This document shows, in pieces, positions 48,273-55,385 of a stretch of 64,000 nt of DNA. The notes under the pieces were generated by a model, which had not been told where the DNA came from, did no database searches, and was given only the letters and a program-made list of their open reading frames with translations. Position 1 is the first letter of the stretch. Every line of letters begins with the position of its first letter. Source of the DNA: Pseudomonas svalbardensis (GTDB lineage Bacteria > Pseudomonadota > Gammaproteobacteria > Pseudomonadales > Pseudomonadaceae); the NCBI RefSeq assembly GCF_030053115.1, contig NZ_CP125619.1, positions 125,001 to 189,000 of the forward strand. The letters are read 5' to 3'. Position numbers and translations under genes: made by a program.

Positions 48273-49855
48273 AGGTTTTCATTGATAGGGCTGACGTCTT
48301 CGCGAGCAAGCTCGCTCCCACATTGGATCTGTGTAATGCACGCAATCTCTGCACAAGTGGAGATCCCCTGTGGGAGCGAGCCTGCTCGCGAAGAGGCCGC
48401 CAGCCTCAACTCACCCTTTGTGCCTTGGTCGTCATGAGCCTTTCAGCCTGCACAGTCGGCCCGGATTTTCAAAAGCCTCAGGCACCGCAAATCGCCGAGT
48501 GGTCGACACCGTCCAAGTCCGCCGCCAGCCAAGCCATCGCCGAGACCATGGCCGAACGCTGGTGGGAGGTGTTCCACGACCCGAAACTCTCGGCCCTGAC
48601 TCAACGCGCCTTGACCGACAACCTCGACCTGAAACTCGCCAGCAGCCGTTTGCAGCAAAGCCGCGCTGTGCGTCAGGTGATCACCGCCGACCGTTACCCG
48701 AATACCGCCGCCACTGGTAGCTACGGGCGTAAACGCAACAGCGGCGAAGGCTTGAACGATCCGTCGGGACACAATGGCGACTCGGCTTACAACCTGTGGG
48801 ACGCAGGCTTCTCCGCGTCCTGGGAACTGGATTTCTGGGGCCGTGTGCGCCGCGAAACCGAAGCCGCCGATGCCACCCTGGAAGTCGCGGAAAACGACCG
48901 ACGCGGCGTGCTGCTGTCGGTCCTGGCCGAGACCGCTCAGGACTACATTCAGCTGCGCGGTGTGCAACGCACGCGAGCCGTCACCGAGCAGAACCTCGAC
49001 GTCGCCCGTCATAGCCTGAAACTCTCGCAGCTGCGCCTGGCCGACGGTGTCGCCACCGACCTAGACGTTGCCGAAGCTGCCGCGCAAGTTGCAGCCATCG
49101 AATCGCGCCTGCCAGCGCTGGAGCAACGCCAGTCGCAACTGATCAACGCCTTGAGCCTGTTGATGGGCGAGCCGCCGCAAGCGCTGTCTGCCGAGTTATC
49201 CACAGACGCCCCGGTGCCACTAACCCCGCGTCAGGTCGCTATCGGCCTGCCGTCGCAACTGGCCAAACGCCGCCCGGACATCCGCCAGGCCGAAGCCCGC
49301 CTGCATGCCGCGACAGCGAGCATCGGTGTGGCCAAGGGTGATTTCTATCCGCGGATAACCCTGTCGGGCAACATCGGATCGCAAGCCATGCAGCTCAGCG
49401 ATTTCGGCTCCTGGGGCTCGCGTTCGTTCGGTATCGGCCCGCAATTCAGCCTGCCGCTGTTTGACGGTGGTCGCCTGCGCGGCGTGCTGCATTTGCGCGA
49501 AGCCCAACAACAGGAAGCGGCTATCGCCTACCAGCAAACCGTGCTGCGCGCCTGGCATGAAATCGACGATCAACTGACGGCTTACAACGCCAGCCAACTG
49601 CGTCGCGACAGCCTCGCCGAAGCCGTCCGCCAGAACCAGATCGCCCTACGTACCGCGCAACAGCAATATGTGGAAGGGGTGGTGGATTTCGTGAACGTGC
49701 TGACGGTGCAAGGCGCGTTGCTGGCGACTCAGGAGCAGTTTGTGGAGAGTTCGACCGGGGTGTCGCTGGCGATGGTCGGGTTATACAAGGCGTTGGGTGG
49801 GGGATGGGAGTCGGTGTATCCGTTGGCTAGCGTCGTTACCAGTAATCCGGTTTGA
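48269..49855 (+). CDS. Outer-membrane efflux lipoprotein (NodT/OprM family), 5' end rebuilt by a REPIN
   Basis: The mature part is a normal OprM/NodT-type channel: lipobox LSAC (Cys61 of this frame), TVGPDFQKPQAP, WWEVFHDPKL and, near the C-terminus, RTAQQQYVEGVVDFVNVL. The gene starts with ATG overlapping the adaptor stop, but residues about 11-42 are encoded by a REPIN (48299-48393), which happens to have no stop in this frame. The signal peptide would therefore be about 40 residues longer than usual at its N-terminus. The first residues MKVF and the hydrophobic core LTLCALVVMSLSA were probably adjacent before insertion. Translation from an internal start cannot be excluded. It overlaps the convergent NYN gene by 20 bp at the 3' end. 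Confidence 0.85.
   Translation: MKVFIDRADVFASKLAPTLDLCNARNLCTSGDPLWERACSRRGRQPQLTLCALVVMSLSACTVGPDFQKPQAPQIAEWSTPSKSAASQAIAETMAERWWEVFHDPKLSALTQRALTDNLDLKLASSRLQQSRAVRQVITADRYPNTAATGSYGRKRNSGEGLNDPSGHNGDSAYNLWDAGFSASWELDFWGRVRRETEAADATLEVAENDRRGVLLSVLAETAQDYIQLRGVQRTRAVTEQNLDVARHSLKLSQLRLADGVATDLDVAEAAAQVAAIESRLPALEQRQSQLINALSLLMGEPPQALSAELSTDAPVPLTPRQVAIGLPSQLAKRRPDIRQAEARLHAATASIGVAKGDFYPRITLSGNIGSQAMQLSDFGSWGSRSFGIGPQFSLPLFDGGRLRGVLHLREAQQQEAAIAYQQTVLRAWHEIDDQLTAYNASQLRRDSLAEAVRQNQIALRTAQQQYVEGVVDFVNVLTVQGALLATQEQFVESSTGVSLAMVGLYKALGGGWESVYPLASVVTSNPV
48299..48393. repeat. REPIN inside the 5' coding region of the outer-membrane gene
   Basis: Arms TTCGCGAGCAAGCTCGCTCCCACA (48299-48322) and CTGTGGGAGCGAGCCTGCTCGCGAAG (48369-48393). 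The whole element is open in the frame of the surrounding gene and starts only 30 bp after its ATG. Confidence 0.9.
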
Positions 49856-50525
49856 TGGCAGGCGTTTTACGGGTAGGCACGCGTTCCGGGAACTGGTGTG
49901 ACTGCAACTCTTCTGCGGAGATGACTCGACGCATCCAATGGGAATGTTCCTTTAGCGAACCTGGTGAAGGACAGTTCAATTCAGCTCGATGAGGAAGAAT
50001 GACCCCGATAGTTATGTCAGGAAAATCTTCGCGAATAGCTTTAAGGGCTGGAGTCATGTCTGTGTCGCTGGAAACCAGTACGAGTTGTTCAATACGGTCA
50101 TGCACTTCAAGAGCGGCTTGCTTGGTAGCAGTGCGGTACATGCTGATCGCGATGTGAACATCCGTTTCTTTCTCTTCAAGCTTCCAAATGTCGACCTTGT
50201 CTTGACGTGAAGCACCTGTTTTCCTGTCTATGAAGCGCGGAGCTTTCGCCGGCTCGAGCGAGTGCCGGCCATAGTGCACTGCTACTTTGGTCGCTTTCAG
50301 TGCTCGCACATAGGAGTCTTGAACCTCTTTCGAGATTCTGCCCCGAGTGGCGAGTATCGGTTTGACGGAAGAAGTGAAGTAATCAACGGAGATGATTGAG
50401 CTTTGCGGGTTTTCGATATGTGCGACATGGGCCAGCAGGTCTTTGAGGTTGAGCCACTTATAGGGAGTGCCCGCGAGCAACCCGTAAAACAGATTGTAGC
50501 CATCAACAAAAAAAGCGGTGCGCAC
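49836..50525 (-). CDS. NYN-domain (PIN-like) ribonuclease
   Basis: A 229-residue protein of the NYN/LabA-like family: FFVDGYNLFYGLL (first acidic residue), KETDVHIAISMYR (second) and VLVSSDTDMTPAL (third and fourth), arranged as in PIN-fold metal-dependent RNases. The middle part VHYGRHSLEPAKAPRF is typical of this subgroup. GTG 50525 is preferred since TGAGGA lies about 9 nt upstream; TTG 50540 would overlap that site. The stop lies within the end of the convergent efflux gene. A/T content is above that of its neighbours, suggesting acquisition, and such genes often sit in variable islands. Natural RNA target unknown. Confidence 0.82.
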   Translation of the reverse strand: MRTAFFVDGYNLFYGLLAGTPYKWLNLKDLLAHVAHIENPQSSIISVDYFTSSVKPILATRGRISKEVQDSYVRALKATKVAVHYGRHSLEPAKAPRFIDRKTGASRQDKVDIWKLEEKETDVHIAISMYRTATKQAALEVHDRIEQLVLVSSDTDMTPALKAIREDFPDITIGVILPHRAELNCPSPGSLKEHSHWMRRVISAEELQSHQFPERVPTRKTPAIKPDYW

Positions 50526-50543
50526 TAACTTAATCCTCAAAAA

Positions 50544-50568
50544 CGAAAAAACCGGCCTAGGCCGGTTT
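50544..50568 (-). terminator. Intrinsic terminator just upstream of the NYN gene
   Basis: The perfect 20-nt palindrome AAACCGGCCTAGGCCGGTTT (50549-50568) is followed on the minus strand by T's and CGTTTTT, ending about 20 nt before the NYN start. It would end a minus-strand transcript coming from 50.6-51.0 kb. The preceding codons can be read as VGVKKPA and stop inside the stem, perhaps the tail of a lost gene. Confidence 0.6.
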
Positions 50569-50714
50569 CTTCACCCCAACTGCCAGAGAACTGAATCTCT
50601 ACGTACGGGGTTGAGTTGGAGCAATCCTAAGTCGTGCTCGCCACGCACGTCAACCACCGATTGACCAGGAGCTGCACGACGGCATGCACTCCAGCGCCGG
50701 CGAGTCAGTTTTGA

Positions 50715-51002
50715 TCACCGGCCTAGGTGATGGTCAAGGCGTTGTTGGCCTGATCTATTAGTGATTGCTACAGGAAGAGTGTCGAGGTGCTGCATTTCGA
50801 TAAAAGTTTGAAGTGTCCACCGCTGCTCTCCGTATCGATTGAATGTATGTTCCCAATTTGATGTGGGATTTATTACCGAAAGGTACTGAAGGAAAGCCCA
50901 AGTATCTGTGCTGAGAAATTTGTCTATTTTGAAACAGCACATTTCTATCAAAGGACATCTATCTGCTTGACGCCCACCCACGCTGTCATAGACTCCGCTC
51001 AT
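50715..51002 (-). CDS. Hypothetical small ORF (weak)
   Basis: A 95-residue frame with no recognised family, cysteine-rich near the start (MCCFKIDKF) and without a clear ribosome-binding site. It lies in a low-GC stretch of about 480 bp between the NYN gene and decayed genes, where little selection for coding is visible. It may be a remnant of a transferred gene or not a gene at all. Confidence 0.25.
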   Translation of the reverse strand: MSGVYDSVGGRQADRCPLIEMCCFKIDKFLSTDTWAFLQYLSVINPTSNWEHTFNRYGEQRWTLQTFIEMQHLDTLPVAITNRSGQQRLDHHLGR

Positions 51003-51021
51003 CCGTCAGGGAGATACGGTT

Positions 51022-51535
51022 ATGCGACTTGTTCGTGTGTGGGTTATTGGATTGACCTTTGTAACGTGCGTTGTACAGGCGCAAACGCCTGCGCCCGATG
51101 ATCCGCTGGCTGGACAGCAGCGGCAGTGCAAACGCCAGCAGTGAGGCCCGTGGCGTGCTGCGTGCCCGGGATCAAGCGGTGCTGGCGAGTGAGTTGTCCG
51201 GGCGTATTGTCGAGTTGCCGTTCAGTGAGGGCGAGTCGTTCAAGAAGGGCGACACCCTGGCACGTTTTGACTGTTCGGCTTATCAGGCCCAGCTCAATGC
51301 TGCCCTGGCTGCCAGCCGTGGCGCTGGTGAAGAGCTGTCCCACAACAAGCAACTGGCGACGCTGAATTCGGCCGGGCGTTTTGAAGTGGCGCGGGCCGAG
51401 GCCAAGGTCAGCGAGACTCAGGCGCAATCCCAGGTTTATCAGGTTCAGGTCAAACGCTGCAGCGTGCTGGCGCCGTTCGATGGCCAGGTCGTCGAGCGCA
51501 AGGAAATGGCTCGTCCACTGGTGCCGGTTCGGTGA
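51022..51535 (+). pseudogene. HlyD-family periplasmic adaptor, frameshifted and 3' truncated
   Basis: ATG 51022 starts a signal peptide (MRLVRVWVIGLTFVTCVVQA). After TPAPDDPL the frame is lost; removing one G near 51107-51110 restores PLLDSSGSANASSEARGVL and the lipoyl half (ASELSGRIVELPFSEGESFKKGDTL). The coiled-coil and second lipoyl half follow (CSVLAPFDGQVVERKE), then homology ends abruptly and the frame stops at 51535. The barrel domain is missing. The full-length family is about 280-300 residues. The remaining part is fused to another decayed gene. Confidence 0.75.
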
Positions 51536-51538
51536 CAC

Positions 51539-52053
51539 CCCGCCATCTTTCATGCGTCTCGGTGCGGCTCGACCCTCATCAGCCAAATGCTCGCTCAACT
51601 CGACAACCACATTGTGATCTGTGAAGCACCGCCGCTGGATGCGCTATTGCGCAGCGACTTGCCCGACGTCGAGCGTCGCACATGGTGCCGGGGATGATCG
51701 GGGCTAGTGTGCTCGATGATGAGTTGCCGTTTGCTGGTCGAGAGGACTTCATCGCATGGCGGTTGGGGCGGTTGCTGCAAGCAGGGTTGGCGCAATGCCG
51801 GACGTTTGGCGGGTTGGCGGTGAATTACAGCGAATTGCCGACGGCTATGGCCGGGCGGTTGGCTGATTTTTGGATTGGATGACGTGCGGCGTGAGCAAGT
51901 GTTTGCGGCGGTGGGGCAGCATGCCAAACGGCCTTCAGAAGTGTTTGTCGGGGACAGCGATGACAAGCGTCGCGAGGCCACGGCGCTTTTGCACGAACGT
52001 GTGGAGCGTTGGGCGCGAGAGCCTTATGAGGCGCTAGTTGCTGAGTCATGTAT
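51539..52053 (+). pseudogene. Remnant resembling a sulfotransferase-like gene
   Basis: Two pieces in different frames. The first is PAIFHASRCGSTLISQMLAQ ... EAPPLDALLRSDLPD, with a P-loop-like CGST motif, stopped after about 51680. The second is VPGMIGASVLDDELPF ... LAVNYSELPTAMAGRL, then after another frame change LDDVRREQVFAAVGQ ... ERWAREPYEAL. Together they resemble the N- and C-terminal parts of a P-loop sulfotransferase-like family seen in Pseudomonas; the middle is deleted. The family assignment is from memory of the motif pattern and is moderate at best. No functional product is possible. Confidence 0.5.
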
Positions 52054-52072
52054 CGACGGCACTGGCGCCAAT

Positions 52073-52166
52073 GCGAGCAGGCTCGCTCCCACATTGAATC
52101 TCGGTCGTACACAGAAGCTGTGTTCACTGAAGATCAACTGTGGGAGCGAGCGCTGCTAGCGATGGC
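52073..52166. repeat. REPIN, one arm degenerate
   Basis: A good arm GCGAGCAGGCTCGCTCCCACATT (52073-52095) faces a damaged one (TGTGGGAGCGAGCGCTGCTAGCG, from 52140). The loss of symmetry fits its place next to decayed genes. Confidence 0.8.
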
Positions 52167-52195
52167 GGTGGTCAATTCACCACAAACCTACCCGA

Positions 52196-52579
52196 CTAAA
52201 CCTTGACCCGAGCCTGCATGATCTCCGACTCCTCCCAATGATCCAGCGCTCGCTCTACGAGCAACTGCACGCCATCGGCCATTCGGCTGAGCGCCAGGGC
52301 TACGGAGCGCCGCGTCCCGTCCACATCGTCCGCCAGATTGGCAGCGATGGCGCTGATGGACAGCAGGTCTTCGGAGGCGTTGGCCAGAAGGGATTCGGTG
52401 TTGACATCGGGGGCGACGGTGAAGAGGTTGCCTTTGCGGTGTTTGGGCGGTTTTTCGGCGGTCGGGGGGAAGTAGTGGGCGAAGGCGCGTTCGGCGGCTT
52501 CTTTGAGTTTTTCGTCTTCGAGTGATTCTTCGGACGGGGTGCCAGAGTTGTCTGGCGGATTTGGAGATACCTTGAACAT
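52196..52579 (-). CDS. DUF6124-family protein
   Basis: A 127-residue cytoplasmic, acidic protein starting MFKVSPNPPDNSG, with the family pattern LKEAAERAFAHYFPP, then FTVAPDVNTESLLANASEDLLS and a helical C-terminus (ALSRMADGVQLLVERALDHW). Members are frequent and often multicopy in Pseudomonas; function unknown. ATG 52579 is chosen since it fits the conserved MFKVSPNPP start; the frame is open for another 64 residues upstream but those are encoded by the repeat-bearing leader and contain many Cys/Arg. Confidence 0.75.
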   Translation of the reverse strand: MFKVSPNPPDNSGTPSEESLEDEKLKEAAERAFAHYFPPTAEKPPKHRKGNLFTVAPDVNTESLLANASEDLLSISAIAANLADDVDGTRRSVALALSRMADGVQLLVERALDHWEESEIMQARVKV

Positions 52580-52588
52580 ATAAAATTC

Positions 52589-52786
52589 CCTAAACAGTAA
52601 GTAGGAACCGTCACCGTTCGTTTGCACGCGAATTGGGTGGCGGCCGTGCGCAGGTGTGCAAGACCGGGACTGTTTAGGACACCCAGCAGATCCGAAGATC
52701 TCCTGCGCGCAGCCGCCATAAAGCAATGAGCCATGGCAATTGCGGCCTAAACAGTTTCGTCGGACTTGCACGTCCGTGTCACCGTT
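52589..52786 (-). promoter_or_regulatory. Repeated CCTAAACAGT / GTCACCGTT elements upstream of the DUF6124 gene
   Basis: CCTAAACAGT occurs at 52589-52598 and 52746-52755, and inverted at 52669-52678. GTCACCGTT occurs at 52610-52618 and 52778-52786, each time just behind a CCTAAACAGT copy. A small hairpin CGGAC...GTCCG lies at 52761-52776. The nearest copy is 10 bp from the start codon. The rest of the gap up to 52904 shows nothing further. Confidence 0.5.
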
Positions 52787-52904
52787 TATTCAGTGACAAA
52801 GCCAGACTAGACCTGGGTTTGGGCCGGAACAAGTTCACCAACACCGCTACAACTTGAAGGAAATCTCCGATGGGATTACCGGACGTTGGTGTCTGTAGGA
52901 AAAG

Positions 52905-53663
52905 TCAGGGCTTGGACGACAAATCCGCCATCCCCTTGAGCAACTCGATCGGCAGCGGAAAGACGATTGTCGACGTCTTGTCCCCGGCAATCGAACTCAG
53001 CGTCTGCATATAGCGCAGCTGCATGGCCCCAGGCTGGCGCCCGAGCATTTCTGCGGCCTGCATGAGCTTTTCCGAGGCCTGCAATTCGCCTTCGGCGTGG
53101 ATCACCTTGGCCCGGCGTTCCCGCTCGGCTTCGGCCTGTTTGGCGATGGCGCGGACCATCGATTCGTTGAGGTCCACGTGCTTGATCTCGACGTTGGCGA
53201 CCTTGATGCCCCAGGCATCGGTCTGGGCGTCGAGCACTTGCTGGATGTCGATGTTCAACCGCTCACGCTCGGCCAGCAGCTCATCGAGTTCATGTTTACC
53301 GAGCACTGCCCGCAACGTGGTCTGAGCCAATTGGCTGGTGGCCATGAGAAAGTCTTCAACCTGAATAATCGCTTTCTGCGGATCGAGGACGCGGAAATAC
53401 AGCACCGCGTTGACCTTGACCGAGACGTTGTCGCGGGTGATCACGTCTTGTGGCGGCACGTCGAGGACCACGGTACGCAAGTCGACGCGAACCATTTGCT
53501 GCACCACCGGAATCAGCAGGATCAGGCCAGGGCCTTTGACCTGCCAGAAGCGCCCGAGCTGGAACACCACCCCGCGCTCGTATTCGCGCAGGATGCGGAA
53601 GGTCGACCCCGCCAATGCAATCACCAGTAACAGCAGCGCGGCAAAACCCAGTTGCAAGCCCAT
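52905..53663 (-). CDS. Slipin/stomatin-like SPFH-domain protein
   Basis: A 252-residue membrane protein: an N-terminal hydrophobic anchor (residues 3-22), the SPFH/Band 7 domain ([41 protein letters not shown]) and a helical coiled-coil tail ([28 protein letters not shown]). Slipins form oligomers in membrane microdomains. It follows nfeD directly (2 bp), and such pairs usually act together. Confidence 0.93.
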   Translation of the reverse strand: MGLQLGFAALLLLVIALAGSTFRILREYERGVVFQLGRFWQVKGPGLILLIPVVQQMVRVDLRTVVLDVPPQDVITRDNVSVKVNAVLYFRVLDPQKAIIQVEDFLMATSQLAQTTLRAVLGKHELDELLAERERLNIDIQQVLDAQTDAWGIKVANVEIKHVDLNESMVRAIAKQAEAERERRAKVIHAEGELQASEKLMQAAEMLGRQPGAMQLRYMQTLSSIAGDKTSTIVFPLPIELLKGMADLSSKP

Positions 53664-53665
53664 GG

Positions 53666-54196
53666 TTATTCTCCACCCGGCGCCGCGTCAGCCGCGGCCA
53701 CTTCCAGCAATAATCCCTTGCGTGCCACCACCCGGACCCTTTGCCCGGGTTGCAGCGGCGTGGCGCTGAGCACTTGCCATTTTTCTCCTTGCAGGTGCAC
53801 CCAACCGTTGTAGGCATTGCCGGTCAGCGACATCACCTGGGTCACGCTGCCCACCAGTCCTGAATCGCCACTGACGTTTTCGCGCGGTCGGGTTTTCAGG
53901 GCGTGGATCAGCAGGAAAATCAACAGTAGTGCACTGATCAGGCCCAGGCCGATCATCAACGGAACAGGCACCTCGGTGTTGGTCATAATCACCGCACCGA
54001 TCACGAACATCACAATGCCGCCCAGACCGATCACGCCGTAATTGGGCAAGGCCGCCTCGGCGATCAGAAACGCGATGCCGAACGTGATCAGCCAGATCCC
54101 GATGGGGTTGGGCACCAGCAAGACGACGGTGTCCGCCGCGAATACCGATCCGCTCAAGGCCAACAGTAGCGCAACTGCACAACAACGAGTGTTCAC
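53666..54196 (-). CDS. NfeD-family membrane protein, short form
   Basis: A 176-residue protein: signal peptide (cleavage near VFA|AD, about residue 20), two to three membrane helices (about 28-100; [21 protein letters not shown]) and a C-terminal OB-fold NfeD domain ([30 protein letters not shown]). The N-terminal ClpP-like serine protease domain of long NfeD proteins is absent. GTG 54196 is used, with GGAGGG about 5 nt upstream. A single REP sequence starts right behind that ribosome-binding site. Confidence 0.9.
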   Translation of the reverse strand: MNTRCCAVALLLALSGSVFAADTVVLLVPNPIGIWLITFGIAFLIAEAALPNYGVIGLGGIVMFVIGAVIMTNTEVPVPLMIGLGLISALLLIFLLIHALKTRPRENVSGDSGLVGSVTQVMSLTGNAYNGWVHLQGEKWQVLSATPLQPGQRVRVVARKGLLLEVAAADAAPGGE

Positions 54197-54206
54197 GTGA
54201 CCCTCC

Positions 54207-54232
54207 CTGTAGGAGCGAGCCTGCTCGCGAAG
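54207..54232. repeat. Single REP sequence
   Basis: CTGTAGGAGCGAGCCTGCTCGCGAAG, without an inverted partner nearby; it lies 11-36 bp upstream of the nfeD start. Confidence 0.8.
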
Positions 54233-54437
54233 AACCTGAGAGCACCGTGCAGATTCAGGCGATCCGCGTTACATACAGTCTAGCTGAGCTCTGAATTGTA
54301 CGAATTTTGATCAGTTGTTGACGTTGTTCCGGCGGGCAGATTTCCCGCGCGATTGCGCCAGCGGGCCTAGACTTTTAGTGGAGAGAAAAAGTTTAACCAT
54401 TGTCCGCGAAACGCTATTGCGGACTCCGAGGTGCATC

Positions 54438-54899
54438 ATGCGTATGGCAAGAACTGTGCAGGACAGCCTCAATAAGGCTCACTGCGAATTTGACATCGTC
54501 ACCCATCCGCACTCGGCCAGCAGCCTTGAAACGGCGCGGGTCGCGGGCATTCCTGCCGAACGGGTGGCCAAATCGGTGATCCTCGACGACCACCACGGTC
54601 ATTTCCTGATGGCTGTGCTGCCGGCGAGTCGTCACCTGGACCTGAGCAAAGTACGCGGCAGTGGCGAATGGCAGATCACCCGGGAAAGCACCCTGGCGCA
54701 TCTGTTCCAGGATTGCGAACGCGGCGCGGTGCCTGCGTTGGGCGAATCCTATGGCATGGACATGGTCATCGACCCACTGCTGACCCGGCAAAAAGACATC
54801 TACCTGGAGGCGGGTAACCACAACAACCTGGTGCACATGAGCGTGCCGGAATTCCTGAAAATGGTGCCACATGCTGAAGTGTGCGAGTTGAGTCAGTAG
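54438..54899 (+). CDS. YbaK/EbsC-type aminoacyl-tRNA deacylase
   Basis: A 153-residue protein of the YbaK/ProX family, which hydrolyses mischarged aminoacyl-tRNAs. HSASSLETARVAGIPAERVAKSVILDD carries the conserved Lys of VAKSV, followed by FLMAVLPASRHLDLSKV and GAVPALGESYGMDMVID. ATG 54438 has GAGG about 9 nt upstream; the longer frame from 54315 has no such site. It stands alone between opposite genes and a REPIN. Confidence 0.88.
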   Translation: MRMARTVQDSLNKAHCEFDIVTHPHSASSLETARVAGIPAERVAKSVILDDHHGHFLMAVLPASRHLDLSKVRGSGEWQITRESTLAHLFQDCERGAVPALGESYGMDMVIDPLLTRQKDIYLEAGNHNNLVHMSVPEFLKMVPHAEVCELSQ

Positions 54900-54923
54900 T
54901 TTTTGCGGCGTCAGTAACATCGC

Positions 54924-54991
54924 CATCGCGAGCAAGCCCGCTCCCACATGGAAACGCGGTCACCTGTGGGAGCGGGCTTGCTCGCGAATGG
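54924..54991. repeat. REPIN, GCCCGC variant
   Basis: CATCGCGAGCAAGCCCGCTCCCACATGG (54924-54951) and CTGTGGGAGCGGGCTTGCTCGCGAATGG (54964-54991). Both arms carry the same GCCCGC/GCGGGC change, so the variant probably arose or moved as a pair. Spacer of only 12 bp. Confidence 0.88.
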
Positions 54992-55038
54992 CCGCGCCGC
55001 GGTCACCTATCCAATACGCAGTTTCAAAGGAGCCCACC

Positions 55039-55284
55039 ATGGAATCCCCAACCCACAGCCTCCCCAACCTGTTCAAACAACTCGGCCTGCCTGATGACGC
55101 TGAAAGCATCGATAAATTCATCGCCACCCATTCACCGCTCAAACCCGAATTGCACCTGGCGGATGCGTTCTTCTGGAGCGAGAGCCAAGCGGAGCTACTG
55201 CGTGAGGAAATTCTGGACGACGCCGATTGGGCTGAGGTGGTGGATCAGCTGGATGTGCTGTTGCGGAAGGGGCGGGGGGTGTAA
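55039..55284 (+). CDS. DUF2789-family protein
   Basis: An 81-residue acidic protein (SLPNLFKQLGLPDDAESIDKF ... LHLADAFFWSESQAELLREE ... DWAEVVDQLDVLL), the full length of DUF2789. Function unknown; some members are encoded beside housekeeping genes in gammaproteobacteria. AAGGAG lies 6 nt before ATG 55039. Its stop codon is part of the first A-tract repeat of the Fic promoter. Confidence 0.88.
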   Translation: MESPTHSLPNLFKQLGLPDDAESIDKFIATHSPLKPELHLADAFFWSESQAELLREEILDDADWAEVVDQLDVLLRKGRGV

Positions 55285-55343
55285 AAAAATCTGAGTGTAA
55301 ATAGCGAAATGTAAAAAAAACTGGTGAGTGGTAAAAAAATCTG
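55281..55343 (+). repeat. Three phased A-tract repeats upstream of the Fic gene
   Basis: GTAAAAAAATCTG at 55281-55293, GTAAAAAAAACTG at 55311-55323 and GTAAAAAAATCTG at 55331-55343. The start-to-start distances of 30 and 20 bp are multiples of about one helical turn pair, so all three face the same side of DNA. A shorter GTAAAT lies at about 55296 and GAATTTTTTCTG, a near inverted match, at about 55363. The last repeat ends 42 bp before the Fic start. Confidence 0.7.
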
Positions 55344-55385
55344 GGCTTTAATCGCCCAAGTGAATTTTTTCTGTGGACGCTCGCC

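Noticed and set aside
52580..52771. A 64-residue N-terminal extension of the DUF6124 protein
   Set aside because: It would be encoded by the repeat-bearing leader, is Cys/Arg-rich and lacks family support; the conserved start MFKVSPNPP begins at 52579.
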